A stretch of 32,918 nt of DNA from a virus. Below, piece by piece: positions 21,817 to 29,419 of this stretch. The notes under the pieces are model-generated. The model saw only the letters and a program-made list of their open reading frames with translations. It ran no database searches and was not told the origin of the DNA. The number at the start of each line of letters is the position of its first letter. Within the stretch, counting starts at the first letter, position 1. The stretch covers positions 1 to 32,918 of the IMG/VR virus record IMGVR_UViG_3300029787_000192. The stretch is one strand, 5' to 3'. The translations under genes and the position numbers were made by a program.

Positions 21817-22401
21817 TTATGCTAGGCCAGCGCCTTTGACGCCGTAGATTGAGTTTTGAATGACCACAAGCACGTTAGTGTTCGCCGATGCAACGTCGTC
21901 GTTGTTCGGATCTTGTGAAATGTCAATCGCCTTAATTGGGAGAGTGGTGTTTGTTGCTCCCGTTGTGACATCCAACTCAGCACCTGAAATGCCAGTGAGT
22001 GTGCTGCCCGAGCTGGTGTACACGATATCAAAGTTGCCAAATAGATCAGCGACTGGGAACGTGTCGTCCGCTTGGACCTCAAAAACGACATTTGGATCAT
22101 CGATAATGAATGCGATGATGTCGGATGCGTTTGTGCTTGCTGGATAGAAGTTGCTGAACACCTGCTCCCCACTTGTAGGATCAGTGAACTGACAACCGTT
22201 AAAAACACCTACAATGGGGACTGTCCCGCCGTCCGCATGAACTTCGACCGTACCACCTGTCACTTGAGCGACCATGTCGCCTTGAAAGATGGCTGTGCCG
22301 TAGTTTGCCGCGATACGATATCGACTTGTTCCGCCAGAGTAAGGTGCGCCGCCGATCATACGGACGGGCTTCATACCAAATGCAGCGTCTTTATTCGCCA
22401 T
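21817..22401 (-). CDS. Head decoration-like structural protein (194 aa)
   Basis: This encodes a 194-residue beta-rich protein. The N-terminus MANKDAAFGMKPVRMIGGAP then YSGGTSRYRIAANYGTAIFQGDMV is, from memory, a recurrent family encoded immediately before the major capsid gene in marine phages. A glycine-rich turn, GTVPIVGVFNGCQFTDP, and FEVQADDTFPVADLFGNFDI follow, ending NTNVLVVIQNSIYGVKG. No catalytic motif is seen. GAGGT lies before the ATG. The decoration or capsid-cement role is inferred from position and all-beta character. A head-completion role cannot be excluded. Confidence 0.75.
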   Translation of the reverse strand: MANKDAAFGMKPVRMIGGAPYSGGTSRYRIAANYGTAIFQGDMVAQVTGGTVEVHADGGTVPIVGVFNGCQFTDPTSGEQVFSNFYPASTNASDIIAFIIDDPNVVFEVQADDTFPVADLFGNFDIVYTSSGSTLTGISGAELDVTTGATNTTLPIKAIDISQDPNNDDVASANTNVLVVIQNSIYGVKGAGLA

Positions 22402-22415
22402 TTGAAATTACCTCG

Positions 22416-22889
22416 CTATCTGCGTCCAAAAGTAACATTGCTATCTCGCTGAGGATCATATTTGACGTAACGACTATCACCACGGGTTTCATTGAACATG
22501 GTGTTGTCCAAGGCATCCGTGGCTTGTTGAGATTTGTCCGCATAATACGCACGCCGCTCTTCGATCGTTTCGTTTGGGATTTTTGCAAGAAGCAACCCTT
22601 CGTTGTAAACCACGCCTTCATGTCGCCCATTGTCAAGGGTAGGCAAAGATCGCCATTCAGGTGGCAGTTCAGTGCCGCGCACTAACTCCCAGCCCTCACG
22701 CAAACGTCGTGATACGTTTGCACGGTCTTCTTGACCTAGCATCGACTCCCGAATCCATCGGTAGGTGTAACCTTCTGGGGGTGTCGGTGTTTCGAGTGAA
22801 CGAACAGGTTTCCAGGGTTTACGTCGCGTCTGATTATCGTGTGACTGCGAATCACGGGATGAACGTGCGCTTGCTTTTGTTTCTGCCAT
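22416..22889 (-). CDS. Conserved head-cluster protein (WELVR type, 157 aa)
   Basis: This encodes a 157-residue, charged protein. A disordered basic N-terminus (RSSRDSQSHDNQTRRKPWKP) is followed by PPEGYTYRWIRESMLGQED, ANVSRRLREGWELVRGTELP and the segment LDNGRHEGVVYNEGLLLAKIP, ETIEERRAYYADKSQ. The GY..RWIR......D..NV..R.REGWE.VR......H.GV....GL.L.K.P block is, from memory, a family always encoded next to scaffold and capsid genes in many tailed phages. Its function is not known to me. It may be an assembly factor or head-interior protein. AGAGG lies upstream of the start, and the scaffold-like stop is one base away. Confidence 0.75.
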   Translation of the reverse strand: MAETKASARSSRDSQSHDNQTRRKPWKPVRSLETPTPPEGYTYRWIRESMLGQEDRANVSRRLREGWELVRGTELPPEWRSLPTLDNGRHEGVVYNEGLLLAKIPNETIEERRAYYADKSQQATDALDNTMFNETRGDSRYVKYDPQRDSNVTFGRR

Positions 22890-22890
22890 T

Positions 22891-23853
22891 TTAACTTGCC
22901 TCTCTTTGTGCGATTTTTTGCTTCTCTTTGGCGACTCGCTGCAACCATGCCTCTTCTGACATATTGTGCGGCTTTAAGCCTCTGAGACGCTCGAGCTCTG
23001 ACTTCGAAAAGCTTACGCCATTCTTTTTGCCTTGTGTTTTCGACCGACCTCCTGTGGAGGTTGATGCAACTCTTTGCACAGCGGGTTGCGCTTCACTTCT
23101 AACGGTCTGACTCCTAGTTTCAGAAGTTCTGGTGTGAGGATAAACCGTACCTACACGGCTGTCCAACTCCTCATAATATTCGTCTGAGCCAACATCGTAG
23201 CCCTCGTTCGCGAGGTTGTAATGAACGTAGTACGCATATTGCGTTGCCTTCATATCCTCTTCGTCGTCTTTATTTGCATACCAAGGGTTGCGGTCATGCC
23301 AAGCCAAGGCGTCCTCGGTCGGCTGAATCTCTTGTTCTGCGGGCTGTTCTGGTTGTTGATAGACGGGCTGTTCATTGCCCTGTGATATATATTCTTGCTC
23401 CTGAGCCGCTGCTTGTTGTCTTGCTTTCGCAACCCGCAGTTTTTCTTTTTGGATCGAGATGTCACTTTGTAATTTTGACGCTTTAGTAATAAGTTCCGCG
23501 TCGCCGCTCTCAACAGCTTTACGATAAACATCATCAATTTGCGCTTCTTTGCTCGTAATTGCTTCTTCTTCTTTGGCTAAAACTTGATTCGACTGCTGTT
23601 GTGAGTACGTGCGATATTGTTGTAACTCCGCCTCTTTTTGCAGTGCAATTTGTTCGAGCTGTTGAGCGCGTTGTTCTGCCTCTCGCGTTTTGGCGTTGAG
23701 CTTGTTGATGCGCTTGGAGACCGACTTGGTATACGTTTCAAGCTCATCATCGCCGCCTGATCGCGACGGCGACTCCACGGGATCTTCAGTGACCTGAATC
23801 TCTAACTGCTCTTCAATAACCTCTTGTTGCTCTGCTGCTTGATTCTCAATCAT
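22891..23853 (-). CDS. Scaffold-like capsid assembly protein (320 aa)
   Basis: This encodes a 320-residue, highly charged, helical protein. An acidic N-terminus (EQQEVIEEQLEIQVTEDPVE) is followed by a long coiled coil (about 35-150, for example KRINKLNAKTREAEQRAQQL). A Gln/Pro linker (YQQPEQPAEQEIQPTED) leads to an aromatic block (ALAWHDRNPWYANKDDEEDM) and a C-terminus rich in Lys/Arg with LRGLKPHNMSEEAWLQRV. The acidic start, coiled coil and short basic C-terminal helix match scaffolding proteins that bind the coat via the C-terminus. It is preceded by the GroES-like gene (4-base overlap) and lies two genes before the coat. Function is by composition and position. Confidence 0.78.
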   Translation of the reverse strand: MIENQAAEQQEVIEEQLEIQVTEDPVESPSRSGGDDELETYTKSVSKRINKLNAKTREAEQRAQQLEQIALQKEAELQQYRTYSQQQSNQVLAKEEEAITSKEAQIDDVYRKAVESGDAELITKASKLQSDISIQKEKLRVAKARQQAAAQEQEYISQGNEQPVYQQPEQPAEQEIQPTEDALAWHDRNPWYANKDDEEDMKATQYAYYVHYNLANEGYDVGSDEYYEELDSRVGTVYPHTRTSETRSQTVRSEAQPAVQRVASTSTGGRSKTQGKKNGVSFSKSELERLRGLKPHNMSEEAWLQRVAKEKQKIAQREAS

Positions 23854-24269
23854 TTGAAACTCACTATGTCTGCGGGATGTAGAATGGTGCCGATGACCTC
23901 GTCATCATTGATAATACGGACCTCTTCGCCGTCCTCCAATTTAAAGCGCGCGCCAGCATAACGCCCGATGAGCACCCATTGGTTCTCCGACACCCAGGGC
24001 GTGTCTCCAAACTTTTCGGTGTCACCGTAGCAAAGCGGCCCCATTTTTAGGACTAGCGCGACGACGGTGGCAAGCGCCTCCCGATCGACGGTTTCTTTAA
24101 GTAGATGAATACCACCATCAGTAGTTGCTTTGCCTTTCCAAGGCATGACTAGCATCCGCCAGCCTGTGGGTTGAGGCAGACGCTCTAGTGCGCTTTTTTC
24201 GAGCAAATCGGGGTTGAGCACCATTTCACTGGCAGGAACGTAGGCGGAGGCAACGGTGGATTCAGTCAA
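23850..24269 (-). CDS. GroES/Cpn10-like co-chaperonin
   Basis: This is a GroES-fold protein that likely works with host GroEL to fold the capsid protein, as T4 gp31 does. The core of about 105 residues reads GWRMLVMPWKGKA, GIHLLKETVDREALATVVALVLKMG, YGDTEKFGDTPWV, NQWVLIGRYAGARFKLEDGEE, VRIINDDEVIGTILHPADI. The G.V...G....(D/G)..KF.......GD.V..GRYAG......GEE.RI.NDDE(I/V) pattern is Cpn10-like, with the mobile loop at GKATTDGGIHL. I chose the TTG at 24269 because AAGGA lies eight bases upstream and the preceding gene stops one base earlier (TAAATTG). An ATG at 24308 is possible but would overlap that gene by 38 bases. No GroEL is visible. Confidence 0.82.
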   Translation of the reverse strand: MTESTVASAYVPASEMVLNPDLLEKSALERLPQPTGWRMLVMPWKGKATTDGGIHLLKETVDREALATVVALVLKMGPLCYGDTEKFGDTPWVSENQWVLIGRYAGARFKLEDGEEVRIINDDEVIGTILHPADIVSFK

Positions 24270-24270
24270 T

Positions 24271-24453
24271 TTAGATGTCCTTGTAATACTCACGGATCGT
24301 GTCTTCAACCAAGTTTATAATAACCAGCTCTCCCTGCAAAGATTTATAGTGCTCTATATCTTTGAGCATACCGTCCATCAGCACTTCGCGTATTAGCTCT
24401 CGACGCTCAGATAAAATCCGTTTTAGGCGGGAGCCTAGATCAATGTCGTCCAC
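24271..24453 (-). CDS. Small helical protein (60 aa, DVLMDGMLKD type)
   Basis: This encodes a 60-residue, probably all-helical protein, starting with GTG: DDIDLGSRLKRILSERREL, IREVLMDGMLKDIEHYKSLQ, GELVIINLVEDTIREYYKDI. From memory, this (M)DDIDLGSRL..IL...R......LMDG.LKD.EHY..LQGEL family is conserved in many marine phages between portal and scaffold genes. The GTG shares one base with the stop of the previous gene (TAGTG) and its stop is one base from the GroES-like start, so the three genes are coupled. No function is known to me. A head-assembly adaptor is possible. Confidence 0.78.
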   Translation of the reverse strand: MDDIDLGSRLKRILSERRELIREVLMDGMLKDIEHYKSLQGELVIINLVEDTIREYYKDI

Positions 24454-24623
24454 TAATCGCGCTCATGAAAGTCGTAACCGCGTGTCGCTGCACCATAACC
24501 GCGCGCTTTGATCACACGATAAGTTCCGCCAACTGTGCGCCGTACCGGGTCAGGCATAGTGGGCGTGGTCTTCATCTTTTTTGTAGGCGTTTCTACTTTT
24601 TCAATTCGAGTCATATCTTTCAT
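24453..24623 (-). CDS. Very small basic protein with GG...RGYGA module (56 aa)
   Basis: This encodes a 56-residue protein: residues 1-20 MKDMTRIEKVETPTKKMKTT, then PTMPDPVRRTVGGTYRVIKA (21-40), RGYGAATRGYDFHERD (41-56). It is basic, low in hydrophobics and likely unstructured apart from a short beta hairpin around GGTYRVIKARGYGA. The GG-x(5)-[IV]-[KQ]-[AS]-R-G-[YC]-G-A segment is the same type as in the proteins at 16709-17068 and 17061-17432. A weak AAGGG lies upstream. It starts 3 bases after the stop of the H1-like gene. From memory, K.RG.GAA.RG..F tails are common on tiny proteins in marine phages. Function unknown. Confidence 0.75.
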   Translation of the reverse strand: MKDMTRIEKVETPTKKMKTTPTMPDPVRRTVGGTYRVIKARGYGAATRGYDFHERD

Positions 24624-24626
24624 GGT

Positions 24627-24998
24627 TTATCCCTTTTTGCGTGGTGATTTTTTCGGTGTGGCTTTTTTTGCCGTAGCTTTTTTTGCAGGGGCTTTTTTCG
24701 CTGGAGCTTTTTTTGGTGGCGGCTCTGAAGCGACCCTAGGCTCTACAGCGGGTGGGGCTGCAACTTCTACTGCGACCTCAGGGGTTGCAGATACAATAGG
24801 TGGTGGTGGTTCATGGCCGTGTATTTTTGCCATTTTTGTGGCAATACGATGCTCACTCATCATTTTTTTGTGTGCTGCGTCGGCCATTGATTGTTCAACA
24901 ATCTTGGCTTCTATTTCGCGGACCAATCGCTTTTCTTCTTTGAGCAAAGCTACTGTTTCACGCACTGTGGAATTAGATGAAATAAATTTTCCTGCCAT
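24627..24998 (-). CDS. Histone H1-like Lys/Ala/Pro-tailed protein (123 aa)
   Basis: This encodes a 123-residue protein. Residues 1-65 are a charged helical region (VRETVALLKEEKRLVREIEA, KMMSEHRIATKMAKIHGHEP). Residues 64-90 are Pro/Ala/Val-rich (PPPPIVSATPEVAVEVAAPP). The C-terminal 28 residues are KKAPAKKAPAKKATAKKATP and KKSPRKKG, the repeat of linker histone H1 tails and of bacterial H1-like proteins. Such tails bind DNA without sequence specificity. GGAGG lies before the ATG, a strong ribosome-binding site. It is the gene immediately after the portal, so a role in DNA packing or in stabilising the genome in the head, or as a portal/terminase accessory, is inferred. It is not recognisable as a small terminase. 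Confidence 0.75.
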   Translation of the reverse strand: MAGKFISSNSTVRETVALLKEEKRLVREIEAKIVEQSMADAAHKKMMSEHRIATKMAKIHGHEPPPPIVSATPEVAVEVAAPPAVEPRVASEPPPKKAPAKKAPAKKATAKKATPKKSPRKKG

Positions 24999-25000
24999 GC

Positions 25001-27496
25001 TTACCTCCTGCGGCTCTGCATATCAAGCAGTTTTAAGTCTGCTTGTTGTTCTAAACGTCGTAAAGCGACGTCTAATTTGTCGTCTGCGACCTCTTTTTGA
25101 GTGTCGATTCGCTGTTTCGATATCTCACTTTCCAGCAACTTTTCCCTTGCTCTAGCTTCTTGTTTTGCTTCGAATTGTTCATTGTCTACATCAATGGCTT
25201 TTTCACGCAACTCTAGCTCTTGCTGACGTATTTGCACCAAAGGATCTGTCTCATCACCTTGGCCGATCGACTCAAGCAGCTCTTGTGTCAACTGTGCCAG
25301 GATCGGTGCTGAGAATTGCTCTATCTGCATTTGAATCTGACCCATTTGCATCTGCATTTGATCTGGCGGTATCTGACCCGCTTGCCCAGCCTGTTGCAAT
25401 TGCTGCATTTGCTGACCAAGCTCTGGTGGTATCTGAGCTTGAGCCATTTGACCTGCCATGAACTGCAAGTGCTGCATCATGTGACCAATAATCATTCCTT
25501 GCAACGCAGGATTCTGTTTCACCACGTCGGTCAAAAACAGAGAGCGGTGAGCGTCGATATGGGCTTGATGGTTTTGTTGCTCAAAGGCCTGAGCGGGCTG
25601 ACCCATCAAAAAGCCGTTGTTTTCGATCCCTGCATCTATCGGTTGAGGCATCGGTGGCGGGGGTGGTGGCTGAATCAAGCTATCTACGTCGTCCACACCC
25701 AACGCCGAATACATGCGCCGATACGCTTCGTAAATACCCTGAGGACCGTGTATCTCTGGGTTAGATTGAACCATTTGCAACAGCTCTTGCGCCATCGTGA
25801 TCCGTTGAGACTGACTAAAAATGTTGGGGTCTGATACGGGTATGACGTCTACGCGACCATCGAAGTCTTGCGCCATGATTTCTTGTGGGCCGTTGCGCGC
25901 AACAAATGGGTAGCTTTGAGGTAAATACTCTGCAAAGACTTTTGCGAGGAGCTGAAACTCAAGCTTCTGACTGTAGTGCAACCGCTTGTGGATGGCTGAC
26001 ATGACTTTGGTGCCACGCTCAAGCAAAGCGACTGTGGTTCCCACAGGCATGGCTTGATTCATGTCGCCCACGTTCATATCAGCGATGCTTGCAAACCGCT
26101 TGCCTGACTCGACCAAAAGCCCGAGCAGACTCATCAATACGTTGCTGGGTTCTTTGATCGGCAGTGGTATCAAGTTTTCTCGTAGTGAGGCGCCCGTCGT
26201 GTCAATGTCACGGAACTCACCAGGTTGTAGCGGGTTGTCCTCGTCACGGATACGCATTCCTCGCGCTTTAAAACCCGCGGGCAAGTTCGCTAGCGTGCCC
26301 GCATCAATTAGCTGTCGCAGTATCGAAGTCGCTGATTTGCTAATCCCACCAATCATGTGGCTGAGGCCAAGCCCGTAAAAACCGAGCCCCGGCAAAAACT
26401 TGTACTGCACAAAATAGTTGATTTTCATTTTCTGCGGGTCTTGCTCGAGATAGTTGCGGCGTATAGACAAGACTTTTTGTGATTGCTCATCAAGGGTGAC
26501 GATGTAAGGTAACTTGAGACCTGTAGGCTCGCCGTCTGCTCCCATATCCTCAAAGCCAGGGATATCCAAAATGGTGTGTGTCTCAAAGACAACATAATCT
26601 CTGTTTTCTTGATAAGAGGGCTCCATCCCCTCAATCTCGTCAATCTCTTCTTCGACCTCGCTCCGCATGTAATTGATTGAGCCACCCTTCAGCTCAACGT
26701 CAGCATAGAAACCGTTCAGTTGTTGCTTCTTGATTTCGTTGCGGCTCATGTTCAGAACATGTGTGACACGCTCGGCCGTGAATAAGTCAGCGGCTTCATA
26801 CGGGACAATTAAGTCTTGCGGCTCGATAAATTTGCTCGCCGCTTTGTTCATAGAGGTGTCGTAGTAAACTTTTTTGAACGCAGATCCTGCAAGCGGCAAA
26901 TAAAAGAGCAGCATATCCAATTCTGGATCGTACTCTTGCATCACATTCATAATGTAGTAGTTCATGAATTCTTGAACGCGGACTGCTTGCATTTCGACTT
27001 CAGGCGTGCGGACGCCAACCACTTCTGTTTTTACCGGGCCTTTGGCGGGTAACAATTCTTTGTATGCTTGGGCCTGAAACTGCGTGACTGACTCCGCTAG
27101 TATAGGGTGAATGACCCCAGTCGATCCTTCGAAGGGTTGACTGCGAGATTCATCGAACTTCATGCCGAGATATTTGAGACCATCCGTATAAGTCTTTTCC
27201 CACTCGCTGCGACTCTCCTTATCTGACTTGATGGAAGACAGCACGTCATCGGCCAGCTTTGACAAGTCCGATGGTGAGATAAATTCAACGAGATTGGCGT
27301 TGAAATCTGTGGCGATCGGCTCGTCAACGGCGTCTATTTCATCATCGATGAGGATGCTTTCTTCTGATATTAGTATTTCTGCGGCACTGCGTATTTCATC
27401 AGCCCGCGTCATTTCAGGCTCAATTTCCATCGCGCTGCCCATTGGCATCACATCGGGGTCTGTCTCAGTGCCTAAACCTTTTTTTTCAATCGCCAT
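25001..27496 (-). CDS. Portal protein, P22-type
   Basis: This is an 831-residue portal, the dodecameric ring at the packaging vertex through which DNA enters and leaves. After an acidic N-terminal 90 residues come the segments SEWEKTYTDGLKYLGMKFDE, GVIHPILAESVTQFQAQAYKELLPAKGPVK, EFMNYYIMNVMQEYDPELDM, PLAGSAFKKVYYD and LPGLGFYGLGLSHMIGGISKSATSILRQLIDAG, all typical of P22-like portals. From about 600 the chain is Gln-, Pro- and Met-rich with repeats (QMQQLQQAGQAGQIPPDQMQ) and ends in a charged helical barrel-like region. At 831 residues it is longer than P22 gp1 (about 725). AGGTG precedes the ATG. It overlaps TerL by one base. Function assignment is strong. The C-terminal region may extend into the head as a barrel. 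Confidence 0.9.
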   Translation of the reverse strand: MAIEKKGLGTETDPDVMPMGSAMEIEPEMTRADEIRSAAEILISEESILIDDEIDAVDEPIATDFNANLVEFISPSDLSKLADDVLSSIKSDKESRSEWEKTYTDGLKYLGMKFDESRSQPFEGSTGVIHPILAESVTQFQAQAYKELLPAKGPVKTEVVGVRTPEVEMQAVRVQEFMNYYIMNVMQEYDPELDMLLFYLPLAGSAFKKVYYDTSMNKAASKFIEPQDLIVPYEAADLFTAERVTHVLNMSRNEIKKQQLNGFYADVELKGGSINYMRSEVEEEIDEIEGMEPSYQENRDYVVFETHTILDIPGFEDMGADGEPTGLKLPYIVTLDEQSQKVLSIRRNYLEQDPQKMKINYFVQYKFLPGLGFYGLGLSHMIGGISKSATSILRQLIDAGTLANLPAGFKARGMRIRDEDNPLQPGEFRDIDTTGASLRENLIPLPIKEPSNVLMSLLGLLVESGKRFASIADMNVGDMNQAMPVGTTVALLERGTKVMSAIHKRLHYSQKLEFQLLAKVFAEYLPQSYPFVARNGPQEIMAQDFDGRVDVIPVSDPNIFSQSQRITMAQELLQMVQSNPEIHGPQGIYEAYRRMYSALGVDDVDSLIQPPPPPPMPQPIDAGIENNGFLMGQPAQAFEQQNHQAHIDAHRSLFLTDVVKQNPALQGMIIGHMMQHLQFMAGQMAQAQIPPELGQQMQQLQQAGQAGQIPPDQMQMQMGQIQMQIEQFSAPILAQLTQELLESIGQGDETDPLVQIRQQELELREKAIDVDNEQFEAKQEARAREKLLESEISKQRIDTQKEVADDKLDVALRRLEQQADLKLLDMQSRRR

Positions 27497-28980
27497 TAGT
27501 AGTACACCTGTCTATTTGCGCGGAGCAGTTGGACCTCTTCAGGGTAATCGTCTTGCAAGGCCAAAAACCCACCTTGGCGAAACCGCATCAAAGCCATAGT
27601 AGCACTGTCGCAGTAATCGTCATTGTCGCCAAACGGGAAGCTTGCCATCTCTTCAATCACCTCATCGGCAAAACGATCATCAGGCGCCCATACCATGCCG
27701 CTTTCAAAGATCGGAGCAACAGAGTTCATTCTGGCGATCTTATCTTGCCCGCGCGAAGGTGTATAGCTTGTCACTGGAATACCCATGCGCCTCAGCTCTT
27801 GTGTCAAAGGCGTACCACTGGCTTTCGCTTCAATCAGGATACAATCGGGCTCCCAATACTTGTATTCATCGTAAGCCAATCGCTTCAGCTCTGGAAAATC
27901 CATTCGCACTCGTTTTGCGTCAAGCAAAATTATTGACTCAACGTCCTCGTCGGGCGAATAAAAAATAGCCCACGTCGTGATAGCGGAGTAGTCAGCGGTC
28001 TCTTTTTTGCTGAAAGCGGTGTCGTAACTCTGAATAACGTAGTCGTAGCTTGGTACATAATCAGGCTCCCAACGCCGCCACCACTCACGTTTGACGATAG
28101 ACCCCGCCTCAGCCGTAGGATTCTGCATCCACTGAGAGTTCCACTTGCTGACTGGGAGTGAAGCTTTTACTGAAAGCAACTCGTCTTTTTTCCAAAACTC
28201 AGGCCATAGTGGAGTGTCTGACTCAGGCATAATCGCGGGGAACTCAATGACCTCCCATTGGTCAGCATGATCGTCGCCTTGTTTTTTCAGCACTTTGCCG
28301 ACCAAGTCTTTTGTGCTCCAGCGCGTCATGACGATGATGATGATGCCACCAGGCTGCAAACGCTGGCGTGGTCCTGATGTGTACCACTCATACGCGGACT
28401 CCATCGCAGTCGGCGACAATGCGTCTTGCTCAGAGTGGGGATCGTCAATGATCAACAGGTCAGCACCTCGACCAGTAATCGCGCCACCCACACCTGCATA
28501 AAAACTTTCACCGTCTTGGTTTGTTGTCCATCGGCCCGCTGACTTGTTATCAGCCTCAAGTTTTAGCTCTGGGAACACTTGCGAGTAATCATCAGAGTCG
28601 ATGATATTCCTGACTTTACGTCCGAATCGCACTGCGAGCTCCGCCGTGTGCGTGGTTTGAATGATCTTCAGATCGCCTTTCAAACCCATCATCCAAGCAG
28701 GAAAATAGGTTGAAGCAAATTCAGATTTGGAGTGACGCGGCGGTAAGCAGACGATGAGTCGCTTGAGCTTGCCTTGGGCTATCTTATTGAACTTGTCGCC
28801 GATAATTTTGTGATGTCTACCGAGGATACACTCAGGCCACATGTGTTTGACAAACTCGATGAAGTCACCCTGGCACTTCTCTTGTTTCTCCATTTGATCG
28901 AAACGTGAGAGAAGGGCAAGCGCCTCGTTTTGATCCTGTTCACTGAGGATCTCAAAGTCTTTGAGCGATAGCTCAGACAT
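27496..28980 (-). CDS. Terminase large subunit
   Basis: This is the 494-residue packaging motor with an N-terminal ATPase and C-terminal RNase H-like nuclease. Seen: Walker A variant LPPRHSKSE (79-87), Walker B LLIIDDPHSE with D179-D180 (175-184), coupling motif IIVMTRWS (215-222), nuclease SYDTAFSKKETADYSA with Asp320, LIEAKASG (E384), and a late Asp/Cys patch DNDDYCDSATMAL. This order is that of the TerL family used by many short-tailed phages (the C-P-P-R-H-S-K-S-E variant Walker A is common there). A small terminase is not visible nearby. The ATG at 28980 lies immediately after GGGAGG and overlaps the lysozyme end by 8 bases. Its stop overlaps the portal start by one base. Confidence 0.93.
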   Translation of the reverse strand: MSELSLKDFEILSEQDQNEALALLSRFDQMEKQEKCQGDFIEFVKHMWPECILGRHHKIIGDKFNKIAQGKLKRLIVCLPPRHSKSEFASTYFPAWMMGLKGDLKIIQTTHTAELAVRFGRKVRNIIDSDDYSQVFPELKLEADNKSAGRWTTNQDGESFYAGVGGAITGRGADLLIIDDPHSEQDALSPTAMESAYEWYTSGPRQRLQPGGIIIIVMTRWSTKDLVGKVLKKQGDDHADQWEVIEFPAIMPESDTPLWPEFWKKDELLSVKASLPVSKWNSQWMQNPTAEAGSIVKREWWRRWEPDYVPSYDYVIQSYDTAFSKKETADYSAITTWAIFYSPDEDVESIILLDAKRVRMDFPELKRLAYDEYKYWEPDCILIEAKASGTPLTQELRRMGIPVTSYTPSRGQDKIARMNSVAPIFESGMVWAPDDRFADEVIEEMASFPFGDNDDYCDSATMALMRFRQGGFLALQDDYPEEVQLLRANRQVYY

Positions 28981-29419
28981 CCTCCCAAGGCTCTCCCTGG
29001 AACAATAAAGCCTCTGCTTCTCGACGGCGAGTCAGACCAGGTAATACCTCTCCGCCAGCGCGATTCCAGCGTTTGATTTGATAAGGCACATCTTCATAGT
29101 CACCGTCATTTAGTCTGCGTAACAAAGTGGACTCTTTCAAAGCGCCCGGGCCCAAGTTGTAGGTCCACGCGACTAAGGCATCGAACTCGTTTTGTGACAA
29201 GTCAGAAGTCACCAAATCATTCACGTAATTCTCAAACTCTTGGAGGTCTTCAGCCAACATAGTTTCAGCATCTGCCTCTGTGCATGTATCGCCCTCTGAC
29301 ACGCCAGCAGTATGTCCATAACCGAGCGTCCAAACATTTGCAGAGCACTGGTAAGCTTCAAGCTCACACCCTTCAAATTTCTTTATCAGTGCGATTCCCT
29401 CGCTGCTCGTCACTCTCAT
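28973..29419 (-). CDS. GH24-type phage lysozyme (endolysin), Glu-Cys-Thr triad variant
   Basis: This 148-residue endolysin cleaves the peptidoglycan beta-1,4-linkage during lysis. The GH24 N-terminus FEGCELEAYQCSANVWTLGYGHT gives Glu16, then Cys25 where T4 lysozyme has Asp20, and Thr31, with the E-8-X-5-T spacing exact. Many phage members of this family have Cys there. The rest fits: LSQNEFDALVAWTYNLGPGAL, LLRRLN, then WNRAGGEVLPGLTRRREAEALLF. It has no signal peptide or signal-anchor, so a holin must release it. GGAGA precedes the ATG. It overlaps the o-spanin gene by 47 bases and TerL by 8, which places lysis directly before packaging genes in one operon. Confidence 0.93.
   Translation of the reverse strand: MRVTSSEGIALIKKFEGCELEAYQCSANVWTLGYGHTAGVSEGDTCTEADAETMLAEDLQEFENYVNDLVTSDLSQNEFDALVAWTYNLGPGALKESTLLRRLNDGDYEDVPYQIKRWNRAGGEVLPGLTRRREAEALLFQGEPWEDV

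Noticed and set aside
21822-22208. 128-codon frame overlapping the decoration-like gene on the same strand
   Set aside because: It lacks a ribosome-binding site and any recognised motif, and its Ser/Thr/Leu-rich composition follows from the GC pattern of the real gene. Unlike the dcm overlap it shows no repeated motif blocks.
25316-25834. Leu/His-rich open frame on the plus strand opposite the portal gene
   Set aside because: Its Leu/His runs mirror the portal's Gln/Met-rich coding (CAG/CTG complement), so it is a composition artefact.
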